Positions 3,629 to 6,321 of a DNA stretch of 6,321 nt are shown piece by piece. Position 1 is the stretch's first letter; the number at the start of each line of letters is the position of its first letter. Origin of the DNA: an uncultured Chloroflexota bacterium. GTDB lineage: Bacteria > Chloroflexota > Anaerolineae > B4-G1 > DUEL01. Where the stretch lies: the NCBI GenBank assembly GCA_937138275.1, contig CAKZOY010000288.1:1-6321 (forward strand), given 5' to 3'. Under the pieces are notes generated by a model. That model had not been told where the DNA came from, ran no database searches, and was given only the letters and a program-made list of their open reading frames with translations. Both the position numbers and the translations under genes were made by a program.

Positions 3629-5827
3629 TTACGGCCCCACCGTCAGCACAATCCGCCCATCGGGGAGAGGGCCCGAGGGGCCAGCGACCGGCAGCCGTTC
3701 CAGCGTGTCCGCCTGGTACATCCCCACCGCCACGGAGAACGGCCCTTCGGCGGTCGCCGGAACGACCAGCATATGGTCGTCGGGGACAATGTCCCCTTTC
3801 TGCCAGACCGTTGTGGGATACCGACCCCATCGGGGTGGGCCGTCGTGCTGGGCGACGATCTCTCCCCGCCCGTCCAGCAGGTGAACGAAGACCCGATAGT
3901 CCTCCCCAGGCATCCCGTCCGCCCGCCAGTACAGGGTGACGGTGACCGTTCCCCCCGCGATAGGTCCCCCGGACAGGTCGTATCCCATCAGTCGGACCGT
4001 TTCCCCCAGGCGGTAATCCAGCGGATGCGCGGGGGTGACCGTCAGCGGGCGCTTCGGCGCGACCCGTACCTGGAAGGCGAGAGGCACTTCCAGCGGGCGA
4101 CCGTCTCCTGCCGCTACCGATAACCTCGCTGCGGGGTCTTCGTCGTAGAGACCGATGAGGCCGTCGTAGAGTTCGGGTACAGGCGCCCAGGGCTCTACGC
4201 GCAGGCGGTACTCGTCGCAGAAGGCCCGCCCGACCGGCCAGAGGGAGGTGGGAAACCGCCCCAGGCCGGGATAGGTGTGCCGTTCGCCGACGCGCATATC
4301 CCCCCGCCCGACGAGTTGAACAAAAACGGTGTAGTCCTCATCCATCGGGGTCAGCGCCTCCCAGCAAGCGCGCACCGTCAGGGTCTCCCCCGGCACTACC
4401 GAGAGTTGCCTGGGCGATGCGCCCAGCAGCCGGACCTTCCCACCGTATACCAGAGGCCATCCTTCCACCATCCGGTCGGCCGCTTCGGGTTCAAGCAGGC
4501 GCGGCGGGGCGAAGGCGGGACGGATGACCAGGAACTGGGTCAGGAGGTTGAGCAGGAGCAGGCCTCCCAGGATCGCGGCAAGGAGGCGGCGGACGGGGCG
4601 CGTCCTCCCCAGCGCGTCCCATCCAGCGGCGACCAGCAGCCCCCAGGCGCCGATGGCGGGGAAGAGCAGCCGTCCATGGGGCGCCTCCACCTGGCGCATC
4701 CACTGCAAGAGGGCCAGGAAGACCGATCCGCACCAGGCGGCTGCCAGTAGAAGGACTCCGCCATGCGCCGGTGGCGACCGCCGGGCAAGCGCCTGCCGCC
4801 ACCCGACCAGTCCCAGGACGACGAGGCCCCCCAGGGCAAGGTAGAGCCATGGGGAGTACTCCACATGCCCCCAGCCGAACGCACCCCAGAAGGAGCGGTA
4901 GAGGCGGGGCATTTCGCTCAGCAGGACGAGAAGGGAGGCAGGATTCTGCCGCCCCCAGGGGGTGTTGACGTGGCGACTGATCCCCAGGGGGTCGCCGTAG
5001 AGGAGCGCGTTGCGGGCGTACCACCATCCCCCAACGGTCAGCGCCACCACCCCCAAGGTCAGCGCAGCAACGGTTTTTTGTCGCACGGTCGCCCGGCCCA
5101 GCAGAAGGGCCGTCAACGCCAACGGGACCAGAAGGAGGGCGCTCGTTTTGGTCAGCGCGGCCAGGCCGACCAGGAGCCCCAGGAGCAACGCCCGCCGGAC
5201 GGCGATCCCCCGGCGCAGGACGCGGGCGATCGCCCACAGGGAGAGGGTAGAGAGCGCCGCGGCGGCGCTGTCGTTGCTGACGATGCCGCTGATGAAGAGG
5301 AACTGCGGGGTCAGGGCGACCAGTCCCGCCGCCAGCAGGGGTAACGGGCCCGGCGAATTCGGGAGAAGGGCCTCCCGGGCCAGAGCCCACGTCGCGGCGA
5401 CGGTTACCAGTCCAAATAAAAGGGAAACCAGGCGGGTGATGTGGACCGCGCGGGCGGCGCCGGTCCAGGGAAACCGCTCCCGGTCGGTGTGGATGAGCAT
5501 GTTCTTGTTATCGTTCACCGTCCCCCCGGCCTGGTAGCCGAACTGGGGGTTGTGCCACATCAGGTCGGGGAGGTCGTCGTCCGGGAAGAAGCGGCGGACG
5601 GCGGCCGCGCAGAGGTAGTAGAGGGGCGGCTGGGCGGCCTCCTGGTAGGCGCCGCTGAGGTCCTCATCCAGCGGCGGCAGGCCGTGCCCCTGCGCCACCC
5701 AGCGGACGTAGGCATCGTGCCAGACCTCGTCGGGAGCCTCGTAGATGGGGGTAACGGCGCTGTAGAGGAAACCCAGAACAGCGAACAGACTCAGCAGGAT
5801 GGGGAGATGGGAACGTTCGGGCCTCAT
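3629..5827 (-). CDS. GT-C/DUF2142-like integral membrane protein with two C-terminal beta-rich modules
   Basis: The 732-residue product is a probable lipid-phosphate-sugar dependent glycosyltransferase of the GT-C type (GT39 or DUF2142-like). A hydrophobic N-terminal helix (8-27) is followed by the extracytoplasmic motif YEAPDEVWH (29-37), whose acidic residues are candidates for catalysis. Other family landmarks are QPPLYY (66-71), SND (184-186), LTKTSAL (225-231), WWYARNALLYGDP (268-280) and HGRLLFPAIG (384-393). Roughly eight to eleven helices lie between residues 8 and 435. The last 280 residues are soluble and hold two tandem, related modules (about 464-590 and 610-732), probably outside the membrane. 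The ATG at 5827 overlaps the rsmG stop (ATGA) and follows GGGAG by 4 nt. The frame stays open to 6121, but that extension lies inside rsmG. Acceptor and donor are unknown. Confidence 0.85.
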   Translation of the reverse strand: MRPERSHLPILLSLFAVLGFLYSAVTPIYEAPDEVWHDAYVRWVAQGHGLPPLDEDLSGAYQEAAQPPLYYLCAAAVRRFFPDDDLPDLMWHNPQFGYQAGGTVNDNKNMLIHTDRERFPWTGAARAVHITRLVSLLFGLVTVAATWALAREALLPNSPGPLPLLAAGLVALTPQFLFISGIVSNDSAAAALSTLSLWAIARVLRRGIAVRRALLLGLLVGLAALTKTSALLLVPLALTALLLGRATVRQKTVAALTLGVVALTVGGWWYARNALLYGDPLGISRHVNTPWGRQNPASLLVLLSEMPRLYRSFWGAFGWGHVEYSPWLYLALGGLVVLGLVGWRQALARRSPPAHGGVLLLAAAWCGSVFLALLQWMRQVEAPHGRLLFPAIGAWGLLVAAGWDALGRTRPVRRLLAAILGGLLLLNLLTQFLVIRPAFAPPRLLEPEAADRMVEGWPLVYGGKVRLLGASPRQLSVVPGETLTVRACWEALTPMDEDYTVFVQLVGRGDMRVGERHTYPGLGRFPTSLWPVGRAFCDEYRLRVEPWAPVPELYDGLIGLYDEDPAARLSVAAGDGRPLEVPLAFQVRVAPKRPLTVTPAHPLDYRLGETVRLMGYDLSGGPIAGGTVTVTLYWRADGMPGEDYRVFVHLLDGRGEIVAQHDGPPRWGRYPTTVWQKGDIVPDDHMLVVPATAEGPFSVAVGMYQADTLERLPVAGPSGPLPDGRIVLTVGP
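3836..4438 (-). repeat. Tandem duplicated module in the GT-C protein (protein level)
   Basis: Within the GT-C protein, residues 464-544 and 610-689 align as two copies. Matching blocks are TVxxxW (484-489 and 629-634), EDYxVFVxL (497-505 and 642-650), GRxPTxxW (523-530 and 668-675) and the D/LxV positions near 538-544 and 683-689. All these blocks keep an exact offset of 145 residues; only the first block, VRLxG (465 and 611), is shifted by one more. The copies are diverged, so the duplication is old. Confidence 0.75.
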
Positions 5828-6321
5828 CCGACTCCCAGGGGACGTTTTTCGGGCATACCGGGGCGGCGGGGGTATTTCTCCGGCGTGGCGGCGATTTTGT
5901 CCACGATGACCAGGTAGCGGGTCTCGGCCAGGCCGTGCAGGTCTACGGGGACGAGGCGGCGCACCCGGCCGCCCAGGATGCGGATGGCCTCTTCGGCGCT
6001 GTGCACTTCGGCGGGGGCGTTCTCCCCTTTCTGGGCCAGGATGGCGCCCCGCACGCGCACCAGAGGGAGGAGGTACTCGGCCAGTGTGGGCATCTCGGCC
6101 AGGGCACGGGCGATTGCCCAATCATACTGCTCCCGGTAGGCGGGGCGGTGGGCCAGTTCCTCTACCCGCGCGTGAATAATTTCCACGTCGGTGATTCCCA
6201 GCCGCCGGACCAGGTGTTCCAGGAAGTCCACTTTCTTGCGGGTCGCCTCCACCAGCGTCAGGCGCATTCCTGGGCAGACGATACGCAGGGGGAGGCCGGG
6301 AAATCCGGCGCCGGTGCCCAC
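5824..6321 (-). CDS. rsmG: 16S rRNA (guanine-527-N7)-methyltransferase RsmG, N-terminus outside the window
   Basis: RsmG (GidB) transfers a methyl group from S-adenosylmethionine to N7 of G527 in 16S rRNA. Only the C-terminal 165 residues are present; roughly the first 70-80 residues of a protein of about 240 are missing beyond the right edge. Visible features are the SAM-binding loop GTGAGFPGLPL at the edge, VEATRKKVDFLEHL (24-37 of the visible part), the ARA-containing segment AIARALAEMP (69-78), LAQKG (95-99) and the characteristic ending KIAATPEKYPRRPGMPEKRPL. The GTG at the window edge encodes the Val of the DVGTGAGFPG-type motif and is not a start codon. The TGA stop overlaps the next gene's ATG as ATGA, which points to translational coupling. 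Confidence 0.95.
   Translation of the reverse strand: MGTGAGFPGLPLRIVCPGMRLTLVEATRKKVDFLEHLVRRLGITDVEIIHARVEELAHRPAYREQYDWAIARALAEMPTLAEYLLPLVRVRGAILAQKGENAPAEVHSAEEAIRILGGRVRRLVPVDLHGLAETRYLVIVDKIAATPEKYPRRPGMPEKRPLGVG

Noticed and set aside
4277..5537. Several long frames on the plus strand and other minus-strand frames opposite or within the GT-C gene
   Set aside because: They are rich in Arg, Pro, Gly and Gln with no recognisable motif, as expected for shadows in GC-rich coding DNA.
3629..6121. A longer minus-strand reading frame extending the GT-C protein by about 98 residues
   Set aside because: The added part is an Arg/Pro/Gly-rich shadow of rsmG. The ATG at 5827 is followed by a normal signal-anchor helix and overlaps the rsmG stop as ATGA.
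6319..6321. GTG at the window edge as the start codon of rsmG
   Set aside because: It encodes the Val within the conserved SAM-binding motif; the true N-terminus lies beyond the window.

Overview
The window is chromosomal, GC-rich and bacterial, and almost fully occupied by six genes. It suggests a member of the Chloroflexota, perhaps Anaerolineae-like. That is inferred from three traits: a membrane-anchored sortase with a long Thr-Pro linker, a GT-C/DUF2142-type membrane protein ending in two beta-rich modules, and short A/T-richer tandem arrays between genes. No rRNA or other decisive marker is present, so the assignment stays tentative.

Layout. Positions 1-46 are a heptamer tandem array that runs into the stop codon of holA. 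Three minus-strand genes follow, read from right to left: a sortase (1585-2328), a small two-helix membrane protein of the DUF6391 type (1020-1532) and holA, the DNA polymerase III delta subunit (41-1018). They look like one operon driven by a good sigma70-type promoter (TTGACG, 16 bp, TATAAT) at 2397-2424. Positions 2329-2654 are a divergent intergenic region. It holds that promoter, a degenerate heptamer array in the predicted 5' leader, a four-tract G-quadruplex motif fused to a 19-bp perfect hairpin, and an extended -10 promoter for the gene to the right. That gene, on the plus strand (2655-3623), is an NAD-dependent epimerase/dehydratase of the extended SDR family. It ends only 5 bp from the end of a convergent minus-strand gene (3629-5827), a large GT-C-like membrane protein. 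The start codon of the latter overlaps the stop of rsmG (5824-6321, N-terminus outside the window) as ATGA.

Functionally the window mixes housekeeping genes (rsmG, 16S rRNA methylation; holA, clamp loading) with cell-surface genes (sortase, membrane glycosyltransferase-like protein, nucleotide-sugar or lipid-type epimerase). No sortase substrate, mobile element, CRISPR array, tRNA or rRNA gene was recognised. I see no clear new multi-gene system. The points most worth a second look are the DUF6391-type protein with HxxEH and HPTCGTN motifs beside a sortase, the G-quadruplex/hairpin element outside both divergent transcripts, the heptamer arrays, and the exact 145-residue duplication in the GT-C protein.
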